From positions 1 through 39,135 of the forward strand of contig JAWQRN010000096.1 in the NCBI GenBank assembly GCA_033557685.1: a stretch of DNA of 39,135 nucleotides, given 5' to 3'. The stretch's first letter is position 1; every line of letters starts with the position of its first letter. Position numbers and translations under genes: made by a program. Positions 19,000-30,800 of this stretch are shown one piece after another. The DNA comes from Sperchopsis tessellata. Lineage: Eukaryota; Arthropoda; Insecta; Coleoptera; Hydrophilidae. The notes under the pieces are model-generated. The model made no database searches and was not told the origin of the DNA. It saw nothing but the letters and a program-made list of their open reading frames with translations.

Positions 19000-20340
19000 T
19001 TCTATCTATTCTCACTTCTGCTTTCGCCTCCCTCATTTGGTTCCATATTTTTTTGTTTTGGTTTTTTTTGTGTCACTTGTTTCCTGCAAAGGTCTTAAAT
19101 ATCATCTGAACATCTTTTTTGTGGCCTTCCAACACTTCTTTTAGTAGTTCTTGGGTGTCAGTGGGTGGTTTTAATCGTCCATATTGATGGGTCCTGTCTT
19201 GAAACATGCCACTCGGCTTAATTTGAGGTAACAATACTATAAATAACATCTGTAATATTGCGAATATCCACATTCCTTATCCTGTCTCTCAAGCTTTTGC
19301 CAAGCTTAGTCCGCTCCATTGACCTCTGCAAGACCAGACCCATAGCTTGTCATCATTTAAATTAGTCAACATTTTTGTTTCCATACTGTAAGTTGTGACT
19401 GGTACCACAGAAGAGTCACACACTTCTTCAATATGTGTCTCAATTTTCCAACAGCAGCCCAACTCCGTCTCATTCATATGGAAATCTCTGCCATTTGGTT
19501 GATTTTTCACATCTTTATAAGGTGACCTATGTGTTTGATTTGGTTGACATTTTCTACTGGCTTGTTTTTAATTGTAATTTGGCAATTGCCATGGCTCATT
19601 ATCTTAGATTTTGTTAAGTTCATAGTAAGGTCTGCCCGCTCCAATAACTCGTTAAAGTCTTCTAGCATAAATTTCAATTCGTCTTTCGTCTCCCACGCTC
19701 GATCCTTAAAGATATTTTTCAATGCAAGGGTGAATAACTTCAGGGATATAATGTCACCTTGCCATACGCCTCTTTGAATGTGGAGTTTGTTAATAATAGT
19801 ATCCTCTTCAATTTTTATTTTGAGTGTGGCGTTGTCATAGATATTCTTTAGTAGAGTGGAGTACCTTGAATCAATTCTAGCTCCTTTATAGCATTCATAA
19901 TGGCCCACGATTCCATAGAATCAAAGCATTTGTGGAAATCGACGAAAGCCAAATGTAAGGAGAAAATATATTGAGAACTTTTTTTGTAAGATCATGCAAT
20001 GTTTGTAGGTGGTCAGCTATAGCCTCTTCTGAAATCCAGCATGCTCCACAGGTTGATAAAAATCGATTTTTTTGTTAAAACATTTGGTAATTATTTTTGA
20101 AAATAGCTTATACAAATGTGAATGCAAGCTTATAGGTCAATAGTTTTCAAGTTTGAATTATCTCCCTTTTTAAACAGCGAAATGACACCATGCAGTGGTA
20201 ATTTTTCTCAAAAACAGATTCTCACTAAGTAGTTTTAATTAATATATGTCAACAAGATAGTAATGATCCATAGAAATTTTGTATTTTTGGGTATTTACAT
20301 GTAGTTCTAGCCAGCTTGTGAATTTGTGAGACTCGTTTAG
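19000..20340 (-). pseudogene. RTE-like LINE reverse transcriptase relic
   Basis: Minus strand from about 20340 down: KKGDNSNLK followed by a decayed NYRPISL.SHLYKLFSKI, then DFYQPVEHAGFQK, LAFVDFH.CFDSMESWAIMN, RYSTLLKNIYDNATLKIKI, IQRGVWQGDIISLKLFTLAL, then a join straight to LKFMLEDFNELLERADLTMN, where the FADD catalytic block should lie and is deleted. Next come IKHIGHLIK, VVPVTTYSMETKML, RNVDIRNITDVIYSI and the C-terminal TTKRSVGRPQKRCSDDI ending near 19000. This order is diagnostic of the insect endonuclease-reverse transcriptase LINEs of RTE type. Frameshifts, stops and loss of the catalytic Asp pair make it inactive. The endonuclease is not present here. Confidence 0.88.
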
Positions 20341-21818
20341 AGGTTGATATTTCATCCAGGTAAGTATTTTGTATGGTTTAAGACTAAGAAATACATCAAA
20401 TTCTCGAAGTTTAGCTAGCAGTACATTTGCAAAATTTGGTTTATTTGCCTATCCCACAGAAATGGAACAACTTGAAAACTGTTTTTGATAAAACTTGGTC
20501 TACTTATTTATTCCGTAAAAATATACCTATATAAATTTCAATATTTATTCATGAATATTCATAAACTACCTCCTCCCATTTATTGTGTGCCTTCAAATTA
20601 ACTTAGCAAACCTTGTGATTGAATTACATCAGCACACACTAAATTATGTTAAGCAAACTTATAACATACAACTGTCAAAATTATTTGTCCTAAGTTTTGT
20701 TAAATTTAAAGTTTTTAACAAATTTTCAATAATAATTGAAATTTAAACTAAAATTTAATTATCTTGAAAATGCCCCTTGCAACAGTGGACGAAACGTCGG
20801 CAATTATTAAAGCCTTTACATGGTTTCCATCCATTCATACCGATAATAACCGTGGAAATCTATTTCATTTATACAGAATGTTATGAAAAGTATTTTTCAG
20901 CTAAACAGACTGGGAAAGAATATGTTTGATACCTACCAGCTATTTGGACACTTTTTAAAATTATAATACTTTCATCCCACATATATAAAAATGTAATATA
21001 TAATGGGACTTCAAACACATCAAACCAGTTAAAAACTGAAGTGAAATAAATATGTGTATATTGCCTTCCTGCTTGTTATAAATAGATACAATTCCTTAAT
21101 GACATAGGATGAATAGTACCTGACTTTATATTCCTTTTCACCGAGGTAGTAAGATCCTCTTCTAAAATCAATGAAAATTTAATAAGAATGAATTAGTCAA
21201 ATATTTATGTATGATTTCAATAATACAGCGATATGAAATACATACATACTTGTAATTCTAAAATTGTTTATACTTTTTAACTATAAACCTCGGAGTCTAA
21301 ATCCAAATTTTTCATATAAGGGTTAAATCAGATAGGCAGTGTAAAAACTACTTGTAATACAACTTTTCAAGTTCTTCAAAGTAGGTGCATAAAATACAAT
21401 TTTTTCTGTTAAGGAATTACAATATTAAAATAATATAACCTATGGGTTTTAATAATGTTTAAATTCATTCTATACAAATATAATATTTAAATTTTTTGAC
21501 ATGTGTTAACCTCTACAATTATTTCCTCAAGGAAATAACTTCTTGATTTCTATTCATTTATATTAACTTTTAGTTTATAGAGCTATTTAAACTATTAAGA
21601 CTGAATATTTATTAGAGAATAAGGTACTCGAATTTCTGCACCAAAATCAATTTAGAGGGTTAATATAAAAACAAAATTTTAAACAATTTTTGAATGTATA
21701 ATTACAAGTAAATTTTAGACCACGAAAACATTCGATTGGGCAAAATCAGCGTTTGCGTGTACTGTCCGCCAATGGTCTTTCTACTTTCGACAGCGTACAG
21801 CAACCGTATCCGTTCAAG
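20341..21818 (+). other. Intergenic DNA upstream of Fcp1
   Basis: AT-rich, no protein-coding segment recognised. It contains a hammerhead-like relic near 20763. The final 70 bases (from about 21750) are GC-richer, open in the Fcp1 frame without an ATG and presumably 5' UTR. No TATA box was convincing. Confidence 0.4.
20763..20802 (+). ncRNA. Degenerate hammerhead-like motif, Penelope-like tail
   Basis: cttgaaaatgccccttgc is followed by aacagtggacgaaacgtcgg. This retains GAAAC and a GUC triplet and a worn CUGAAGA-like core, but stem II pairs poorly. The 3' neighbourhood (aattattaaagcctttacatgg then a ttccatcc run) parallels the region after the motif at 15436-15475. It is best read as a dead relic of the same class of element. 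Confidence 0.35.
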
Positions 21819-24800
21819 ATGGCCGAAAAAACCGTGTTAATTTCGCAGCAATATTTAAAACCGATAAAAATCTTAAAATGGAAAGTGAGCGAAGGTTCAA
21901 CGTTATCAATCGGTCGTGTTATACTTATTTATGATTTTGTGGGGGTTGAGAAGGTGGAACAACGCAAGTTGAAGTCTACACAAGCTGGAACAATTCATAG
22001 ATTAATCGTACAGGAAGGAGCCATCATTAAAACAGGGTACGTGTTGTTCAAATAGTGGCGGGTAATTTTAATTTGGCGGGAATTTTTATTTATTGTAATA
22101 ATGTTTTAGGGAGCCATTATTGGAATTGTTAGCATGTATCCACCCGACTATTATGAAAGATATGTGTGCAGAATGTGGAACAGACTTGAGAAAGGATGAT
22201 TTAACAACAACTGCTTCTGTTCCGATGGTTCATGCCATTCCGGAGCTGAAAGTTAGTGAAGAAGTGAGTAGCCTTTATTTATATATAGTAGAATCGTTTC
22301 TTTAGTTAGGATAAATAATGTCTAAAAAGTTATCATTTCATCTATAATTTGCCCCAATAGTTTGTAGTATGTCTAACCTAATTTAGTATTTTATTGCATA
22401 TATCAATACTTATGGTTTGTTGTCGCTACCTGCCCTTCATATACTTTCCACCGAAAGTGTACCCAATCTTGTTCTTCTTATTCAATGTAGTTTGTTTAGC
22501 TGGTTGTAACGGTTGCATGATAGGTCCAACTATCACACTCGATACCGTGTAGTGGTACCACGGGTGTATTACTGAGAGCAAGCGTATTGCCACTATTACT
22601 ATATAGTAAAAATGTATATGCCTATGTCAGTAATAATATTAATCAATGCTGTAGTAGGTGATATCCGTACCATTCCATTGCAACACACATCTGTCGAAAT
22701 GCCAACGTATATTGCACCAAATATCCCGCATGAATAATAGCAATCGGTTAGTTTAGTCCCAGCAAGTTGTTTTCTGGTGAATTTAATTAATATAAATAAA
22801 AGTAACCTTACAAAACTTAAAAACAAACTTTGAATTTTTGAGGTTATGTGGATTCTGATGTTCAATCTTGCAAGATTTTGAAATTTACTTTATGGATCCC
22901 ATGAGGAAGTGTAGGGATAAAAATAGACAATAAAATATCTAGTAGTGGAACTCTTTCTGCATTTCATTTTCAATATCATAATTGATGATAACTTCAACTA
23001 GAAAAATAACTGCTGTGCTGCAATGTAGTATCAGAGTGTAATTCAATAAGTCTTTGCTATGTGCAATAATTATGACAAAAACATATGTTTAAAAGTTTTA
23101 GCATCTTTGAACTAATATCATCCCAAATTTTTTCATGAGGGAAATTTACAATGGGCTTTTAAAACCCTTCTTTTCTAGTTTCTATTAAGAATTTTATATT
23201 ATGAATATTTGTTGTCGCACAAACTTTATGACACTGGCTGGTTGACGATATACTACTATTTGATTTAATTTGCTGCATTGGCTGTTGTTATATGCTAAGA
23301 TGTATGATGCTACTTAGGGTGCTAATATGATTCACACCATTGCTCTAAATTATAAGGGTAATAGTATATCCTAAATAATATACATATTTACAAATTCTTA
23401 AAACTAACCATATTGCCCTCCTTGAAAGGCATAGGTAGTTTAAAAATTAATAATAATTGAAGATTAATGAAAATAATAAATTAGGAAATAATGTGCAGTT
23501 TGAGTTGTACCGATATTAGTATCAGGATCTATTTCCTAATTTATTCTTAATTTTCATGAGTAAGGCATAAAGGCCCATTTAGAGGTTAGTGTAGAAAAAT
23601 TAGTGTAATTTTTAGCGTAGTGTAGTTAGTATTATATATGCATTTACATAGCCACTTAGTGTAAAATATGGAGAATGCGCAATTCATATGTCTGAGAATT
23701 TTAACTTTCACGATAAACACATAATTGAGGTTAGAAGAAATTGAGTAATGGATTTAATACAGAATAGAAAAATAAATAATATTAATTAAGCAGTTATTGC
23801 ATTTTGTGTACATAATAAAATAAAGAAAGAACGGCGCCAGCGATTACAACAACTTGATGCAAGAAATGCATCTTCAGGATACCGAAATGTTTTTTAACTA
23901 TACTCGCATGAATGTTGAAATGTTTGACCAGTTTTTGGAGTTCGTGGGATAAGTATACCTGCAGGTGCTAGATTGGCTGCAACTTTAAGGTAAGATGAAA
24001 AGTTACTTTAATATTTAATGAAAGATAATGCCATACATTTTCAGATTTTTAGCATCAGGTGACAGCCTACAGACTATTGCATTTAAATATTAAATGGGTA
24101 GGCCTACAGTTTGTGTCATTTTGAAAGACACACTCTAAGCAATCTGGGATGCACTGCAACCGTTATATCTGGAGCTTCCAATTTGCAAATTGTGTAGGGG
24201 CCATTGTTGGAAAGCATTTCACCATTAAAGCCCCCAATAACTCTGGGTCAGCATATTTTAATTACAAAAAATATTTTAGCATTGTGCAGTTTGCTGCGTG
24301 TGATGCAAATTATATGTTTACCTATGTAGATATTAAATGGCACATTAAACCTACCTGATGAAACTTGTTTACCAGACACTGACACGATCTTTCCATGTTT
24401 TTTTGTTGGAGACAAGGCATTTTCTCTGCAGCAACATCTCCTGAGGCCATATGAAGGGAAATATTTGGGAGAAGATGTGCGTATTTATAATTATCGCCTT
24501 AGCCGAGCTAGACGATGCATAGAAAATGCGTTTGGAGTTTTATGTACCCTTTGGAGGATATTTTACCAAACAATATATGCAGATCCTTCAGAGGTACACA
24601 GTATAGTTTAAGCAACTGTATACTGGCACAATTTCATTCTGACAATTGGAAAATCAGTGATTGAGCAAAAAGGTTATTGTCCAACAAGTTATGTGGATGC
24701 AGAAAATCCTACAACAGGTGAAGTTAAAAATGGTGATTGGAGAAATGAAAATCCGAACATGACGGCCTTTAGACCTGCTTCTACAATAAGAAGATTGGGG

Positions 24801-27800
24801 ACAAGAAATGCAAATAGAAGTTGTGTTTCTTTGCGAGAAACAATGAAACAGTATGTTAATTCTGTTGGAAGTGTTCCCTGGCAAATTGATTACATTCGAA
24901 AAATGCTGAAGCATAATAATATTGTTTATTATTATTTGGCATAAATAAAATTATAATTCTGGTGTTTTAAAAAATATGCACATGTTTTATTAATAAGGTT
25001 TATTATTATATATTATGAATTGTTACATTTTTTATATTTGTGAAGGATTTTGTTTATTTCCAGAATACAGTCATCTCTGACTGACTCTTTTATTTCTCTA
25101 AGAGATGCTCCAACTAATTGGCCAAATGAGTTACTAATATCTGCGGTTGAAGCGGTGTTTTCAGCTGCACTTGCCAAGCGATTTAATAAATCGCCCAAAT
25201 CGCTATTTGATTGTGACTTTTGTCTTTTCCTATCCTGTGGTATTGATGTTGTTTTTAATAGCATTGTGTATTATCAATCCTGCTACTGCCAGCAACAATT
25301 CCCCCATCATTCTCCTTGTTTTCATCCTCGTCTTCTGATGACGTGACAGAAGGAACATTATATCTACCTGTATCGAGGCTGTATCATCTTCCACAAGGAG
25401 AGTAATTTCTTCGGAATCAGACTTTCGGTTAGAATTAAGTAGAAATCTCTATTTTGTTCGGAAACAAAATATTTATTCTTTATCACTGAAAAATAATATT
25501 TATAATATTAATTTGCAAAATTTTCTTAATTTAAAAATTAAATGAAATTGAATTTATAGCATGCTATCACATACTGTCTGTGCTGACCCTGTCTATATCT
25601 TTACAGTACCAAATATTTTCTTACTAAAAAGCTTTATGGTCTTCACACACACACACAATACAAGTGCAGACAATTATATACCCTTGCTGTAAAAGTGGTC
25701 AGTATTAGGAGACATGGTAAATTTGAAAAACGTATAATAGGTGTCTATTGAATCTTCAAATGTACAAAATATACACCATGGAGTTAGAATAACATTTTAT
25801 TATATCAGCAACAAATATTGAAAATAGATTGATAAAGAAATACGAATATATATACTTATTACATAATTGAACAACAATTTACTTAAACAATTAACAATAA
25901 ATGAAAAACATTATATTATAAATCTTCAATAGAGTAAAAAAACACATTCATACATTTTAAACAATTCTTCAGTGGCTTAATAGAAATGTTTTGTGAGACC
26001 AGCTTTTAAAAGGATCTTAAATATTTTAAAGTGTAAATAAATCAGGAAATTAATGAAACCTATGTCTAGGATTGTACAATGGTCGCATCCCGTCAGGATA
26101 GTGTTAACGATTGCTAAATAACATATACTAAATGCATTGAATATCAAAATAATTATACATTGATTACTAATAGTAAAAATACTCAGAAATAATATAGCTA
26201 GTGTATATGGTCATGGAAATATACGAAATCGTATATAATTTGTTCGAATGCACTTTAATAGAAAGGTATAAATTTATCTTCGCGGTTCAAAAATATATAA
26301 TCAGTGACGTATTTCAGCTAGAAGATACCTAACTCACAGAATTTTTATTTATAACGAATATTTAACTAACGAACAGATTTGCCCATTACTTTGGAATTTA
26401 TATTTTCAAATTAATTATGACAAAATTCTCTCTAGCTGACAATATAACCAATTAACTTAATAATGAAAATTAGTGTTATTAGAAACAAAAACTCATTTTA
26501 TTTCTTAACTCGAAACAATTATTATTAAAAAACAAGGTCTAATATTAGTATATCTGTATCTATGTATATTAAGCATGTAGGTACATTTAAATATATTTGT
26601 CAATGCAATGTACTGATTCTCTATTACATTCTTTCATAAATTCAATGTCTTTAATCATTGATTATTAAAACCAAACTAAGTAAATTCAATTATATTTCAT
26701 TTACAATTACAGGAGACATTATCAAGATATGTAACTCTTAAAAGTGCTAGTCATAGACATGTAGAGAACTACTGAAATATATTTATTCTATTCGATCCTT
26801 TGTATGATAGACATATTACTTGCCTGTAACTGAATCAATGAAATGTAACTAACATATAGTAAGCATATGAATTTCTGGAGTGTATATCTATAATCACCAA
26901 TAACATTCATGATATTTGGTAGTTTTAGTTCAATGACATCAGTTTGTCCTATCTAATTCACAGAGATATACAGTGTACCCTCGATTTTCCGGACCTCAAT
27001 TTAACAGATTAGATTAAAAAGGTGAAAACTTCCAGTCCTTATATCATATGTGGAAATTAACACCCCATTAATTTTAAAATGCTTTTATCCAAAATTTGCG
27101 TATAATTAAATTAACATATTTTTTTTTATTAATTCGTGTTATTTTTAACAAATTTTAGCAAATAAGTCATATGTTGGTAAAAGCACGTTATTAATTTAAT
27201 TATTACTACATTTAAAAACTGAAATAAACGTATCTATGTATGTATTAAATGAAAAATATGTTCCCAATAAATAGGCCATAAATTTATTTGACATGCGGAA
27301 CACGTCGAGTTCAACTTGAAGAGGGATAATTTATTATACTTGCATTAGATTCTAGAGCAGGCATATGCCAACACTACATTATGCTGTGTTTAGGCAAAAG
27401 AAATATGAATTCAGTCTTTAATAAATATTTGTTACATAACTCATTTTAAAGGAAACATTAACAATATTTTTACATAAATTTTTATTTATAAATTAGTATG
27501 GAAGAAGTAAAAGGAATAAATATTAGTGCATCGAAAAATTTTAGTGATATTTACTTTTAATTTCATATAGACACCATTTTTGGACATTCGGATTTGACGG
27601 ACAATCGGATTTAAAGGACACCCAATCCTCCTGAGTAATCCGGAAATTGAGGATGCACTGTAAATAGATTTACGTAAAACTTACCCAGATTAGTTATAAC
27701 AGTTAATTGCTGAACAATACTACATAATTACCTAAAACAAATTATACTTATTGTGCTATATTACAAAAATTCATAATATATTGAAACAAACCTCCGAGGA

Positions 27801-30800
27801 GAGGTCTGACCACACACCCATAAGTAAATGTTGTGCTTGTAGCAACTCTCAAGTATATACATGGAATGGAGAAGCGATGGTATTCAGTAAAAAAGACAAA
27901 ATATGAAACTAAGACCAGGCAACTGTATGCTAATTTATCAAAAATAATACGTAATTACAAAATAATGTTATTTATAAATAAAAGGATAAAAATATGACAA
28001 GCAGTAATTTTACATCCAACAAAGTGACTATGTCTATATGAAAATTAAGAGTTATGACCCTCAGAAGGGAGGATTTGTGCGCTAAGACTTTTATCATGAT
28101 TAGCATAATCAATTGTACCGGTCCACATTCTGGAGCTATCTTCCAAAATCGACTTAAGATCAAAACAGGAAATTAAATAGAATAGAATCTTGATGGTAAA
28201 TTACTTTCCGTGATATGCATGATAATTTGTATCTGATGCTTTACAGTAACTGAACGTGAACAGTATATTTACTCTTTACAATGATTAAGAAAAATACCAG
28301 TGGTTATAAACAATATATTAAATTATTTATTAATAAGCGAATTAACTACAATATCCAAACCATGCATGATTTCTACCCTAATTCTAAATTTGTATATCTG
28401 AATTAATAGTATTAATTGTTAATCAATAAATAATAAACATGCTTTCTAATCTAACAACCTGATGAACAAATTGATTTACAGGCGTTATAGGCATTAATTC
28501 ACAAATATGAACTTACTTTATGATGCCAATTTGTTATTAATATTTCAGGAAAAAAATGGCAAAAATCACTTTACTCACAACTCTACATCACTATATTCAT
28601 AATATTTCTACGTCAAATTTATAGCTGATCATTTCTGTCTACTTCCATCAGAAAATCATTCACAATTCGCTAATACATATAAACACTTTATAGCCACCCT
28701 AAGCTTGTTCAAATGGAACATTTATAGATAACTAATGTGATGTGAAATGCATGAAATTGGAGAGAAAATAACCATATATATCCAAAGAATCAAAAACTAT
28801 CTCAAATGAATGCTAGTAAGTTTTTAAGCATTGTAAAAGCTTCTGTCACATTTCAATCAAATTGTAAGTAATTTGACATATGATAATTTATTAGTAAAAT
28901 TGAAAAATTTGGCATTAAATAAAACTCAAACTGTGCTGCAATTTTACATTTAACATACCGCAGTTCTTTTGGAAGTAAAAGTTAATCGATTGCTTGAGTG
29001 ATTTGATTTCCATATAACCATTTTGTGGAAGATATAATATTAAAATAATTGTTTTGAAACTCTTTTCTTTTAAAGTCTTCTTCCGTATTCTCTTCTTGCT
29101 CAATTTATGTTTGAATTTCATAAAAATTTATAACTGTTCTAATTACTTTAATTTAAACTCTACATTAAATGATATCTACAGATTTCAATGCATCTAAATG
29201 CTTATTAAACAGAGTTAATTGTCACCTTAGATCACCACGCTTGCATTTTAAAGTTTTAATGTTGACACTCTTTGAGATGTTGATATGTAGGTATAATCTT
29301 CCAGTTGTAGGTTTTAGATACAAGCTACCTATTCACTAGCTGGCTGCAACATATACTTAGTTGGGCCAGTGGAAAGTCTGCGCTCAATTTCTTCGTGCTC
29401 TTGGTCGATTGGTACCCTGATTTCTATCTGCTCTTTGTTTAAATGCGATATTTTGTGGATATCTTATGTAATTTTGTTTGATTTGCTTTAATGCTTTAAT
29501 AATGTTTATATCCAACTCAAAAAGCCAGTGTTTATTACTTGTGATTATAGTTGATATACTACTGTTTGTTTTATTTTTCTTTGTTGTCTGTCGTTACATG
29601 GTAAAATGTGTGATGCTACTGAGGGTGCTAAAATGAAATGTTCCACTACTTGAAATTATAATGGTGGGGTGCATGGTAAGATATCCTAAATAATATGGTA
29701 TTTACAAATTCTTTAAATTATAATTACTTGTCCTTGCTAATCTCTTTCGGGGTAGGCAGTACAGGCAATAAGCCTTCTCCATTCCTCCCTATCCTGGCTA
29801 ACTTCTTTAACTGTTAAAACTTGTATGGTGATAAAAACATCTATAGCTGAATTTAATGACAATCGTAAAAGTGCATTTGTAGTGTTGTAACATATTTTTG
29901 CACTCCAGAGTATATTTTTCTAAAGAATTTCTCATATAGATAGAAGTCATATAGTGGGTTTAATAGAGAGCGGAATATCTTAAAGAGATGTAGCAACAAT
30001 TATTAGTGTTAATCAATGCGTGTCTAGAAATTATCAATGATATCCTGAGACAGATACACTTGAAAATAAATAGACTATGTCATCATCAAAATCCAAACCA
30101 AGATCGATTTATGCAACAAATAGTAAATAGAAACCCCATGATCATCGTGAAAGCAACAATACAGCAAGTCCAAGAGGTACATCAAATTTAATTGTCAGGT
30201 TAAACCATACAGAAATGGCTTCATAAGGCAAATTTGAGAAATTGTAGGTGTTTGTGAGCATTCCAGTTAACAAATGTCCATAAAACAACGAGGCATTGGT
30301 TAAATGTCTTATTCAGATTGAGAGGATTTGGTCTGAGATTTGATAACCATTGAATACATATGTGGCGAGTCCCAGTTTGTCTGTCAAGAGCCATGAATTA
30401 TCAAGAAGTCCTTCCATTCCAGGGTGGTACCACAATGTTTTAGGTTAGCATTATGTGAAATGATTTTGATTCCAAGGATAGTGATAGGCCAAGTATACAA
30501 TGAATGTGTGAGATCCAGTTATTCTGTTGTGAAGAAGAACTGTAGGTAATCATTTTTTTTTGTTTATGGATGACTTTGCCACTTCACATAGGAACAGGGC
30601 TGTTTGGATTGGCCTAGAGAATGCCTGGACTTGAATCTGATCGAACATGTGTCAGGTATGTTAGCCAGCCGTGTTATTCAAGCTGCAATATTGGAATGGT
30701 ATGCTATTTCTCAATAACAAATTATTAATCTCATAGAAAGTACCTGCGTATTAGAGTTAGAGGAGACCGAACCTTTAATTTTAAAAAACGGATTTAAAAA

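Larger units (their letters stand above)
23571..25450 (+). mobile_element. PIF/Harbinger transposon, two-gene layout, right end missing
   Basis: A transposase gene on the plus strand (23830-24944) faces a second ORF on the minus strand (25013-25440), the convergent two-gene layout of PIF/Harbinger elements (DDE transposase plus Myb/MADF-like partner). The probable left end is TAA followed by aggcccatttagaggttag at 23571. No matching inverted end was found to the right, so the copy seems truncated within the partner gene. It occupies Fcp1 intron 2. Confidence 0.8.

Noticed and set aside
21753..21818. An upstream extension of the Fcp1 frame starting from TTG
   Set aside because: Animal translation would not normally start at TTG here. 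The ATG at 21819 has a good context and gives the expected N terminus.
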